Assembly: GCA_040388605.1 (NCBI GenBank)
Contig: JAZKBN010000033.1
Location: forward strand, 1-25,464
Direction of reading: 5' to 3'
From: JAZKBN01 sp040388605
GTDB lineage: Bacteria > Bacteroidota > Bacteroidia > Cytophagales > Flexibacteraceae
DNA: 25,464 nt
Numbering within the stretch: the stretch's first letter is position 1; each line of letters begins with the position of its first letter. Made by a program: the position numbers and the translations under genes. The notes beneath the pieces are model-generated. The model was given only the letters and a program-made list of their open reading frames with translations. It searched no databases and had not been told where the DNA came from. Shown here piece by piece: positions 25,360 through 25,464 of the stretch.

Positions 25360-25464
25360 ATTACAAATTTCTGCAATGTCATAAAAGACCAAAACGGACC
25401 CCTATACATAAAAGACATAATGGTCAAAAGTAGTTGGTAACAAGCCTAAAAACAGGGTATAATC

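Noticed and set aside
25239..25427. 62-codon minus-strand reading frame at the right end
   Set aside because: It overlaps the end and terminator of the DUF2341 paralogue 2 gene, has no signal or family pattern, and reads through the hairpin.
25425..25432. Minus-strand TAnnTTTG match (CAAAAGTA on the plus strand)
   Set aside because: No -33 element lies at a proper distance and the only frame it could serve is the rejected minus-strand one.

Overview
The window is from a member of the Bacteroidota. The evidence is a FecI/FecR-SusC-SusD gene set, lipoproteins of the SusD/surface-glycan-binding type, type A and type B type IX secretion (T9SS) C-terminal sorting domains, TAnnTTTG-like promoter boxes, and little Shine-Dalgarno signal before the starts. 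The style (STN-bearing SusC, DUF2341-LamG-CHU_C proteins, Ig-like repeat adhesins) suits a free-living Chitinophagia/Sphingobacteriia-type organism, but genus cannot be read from this sequence. All convincing genes are on the + strand. No tRNA, rRNA, CRISPR array, transposase or phage gene was seen.

Region 1 (1-7533): the 3' part of a giant secreted repeat protein. At least 2,491 residues are visible and the reading frame is open through the left edge. It is built from Ig/PKD-like beta-sandwich repeats, three LamG (concanavalin A-like) domains that appear to be inserted inside Ig-like domains, a probable beta-solenoid segment and a type A T9SS sorting domain. A strong terminator follows.

Region 2 (7534-17975): a compact polysaccharide utilisation locus (PUL). 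It contains an ECF sigma factor (FecI type), a FecR anti-sigma factor, a SusC-type TonB-dependent transporter with an N-terminal STN signalling domain, SusD, a PKD-domain lipoprotein with an internally duplicated second half (probable surface glycan-binding protein), and two tandemly duplicated GH16 lipoproteins with the ExDxxE active site. SusC to the first GH16 are separated by only 35-40 bases and look like one operon. The second GH16 has its own candidate promoter and terminator. The likely substrate is a beta-1,3-glucan such as laminarin, or another beta-glucan: the GH16s would cut it at the surface, the PKD lipoprotein and SusD would bind it, SusC would import oligosaccharides, and STN-FecR-FecI would report substrate to transcription.

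Region 3 (17976-25359): two paralogous secreted proteins of about 1,100 residues, each with a signal peptide, DUF2341, a LamG-like domain, several Ig-like domains and a type B T9SS sorting domain. Each is a single-gene unit with a long 5' leader (376 and 414 bases of intergenic DNA) and its own terminator. They share their domain types with the giant protein of region 1, so the PUL is flanked on both sides by large surface proteins with lectin-like folds. The last 105 bases hold no recognised feature.
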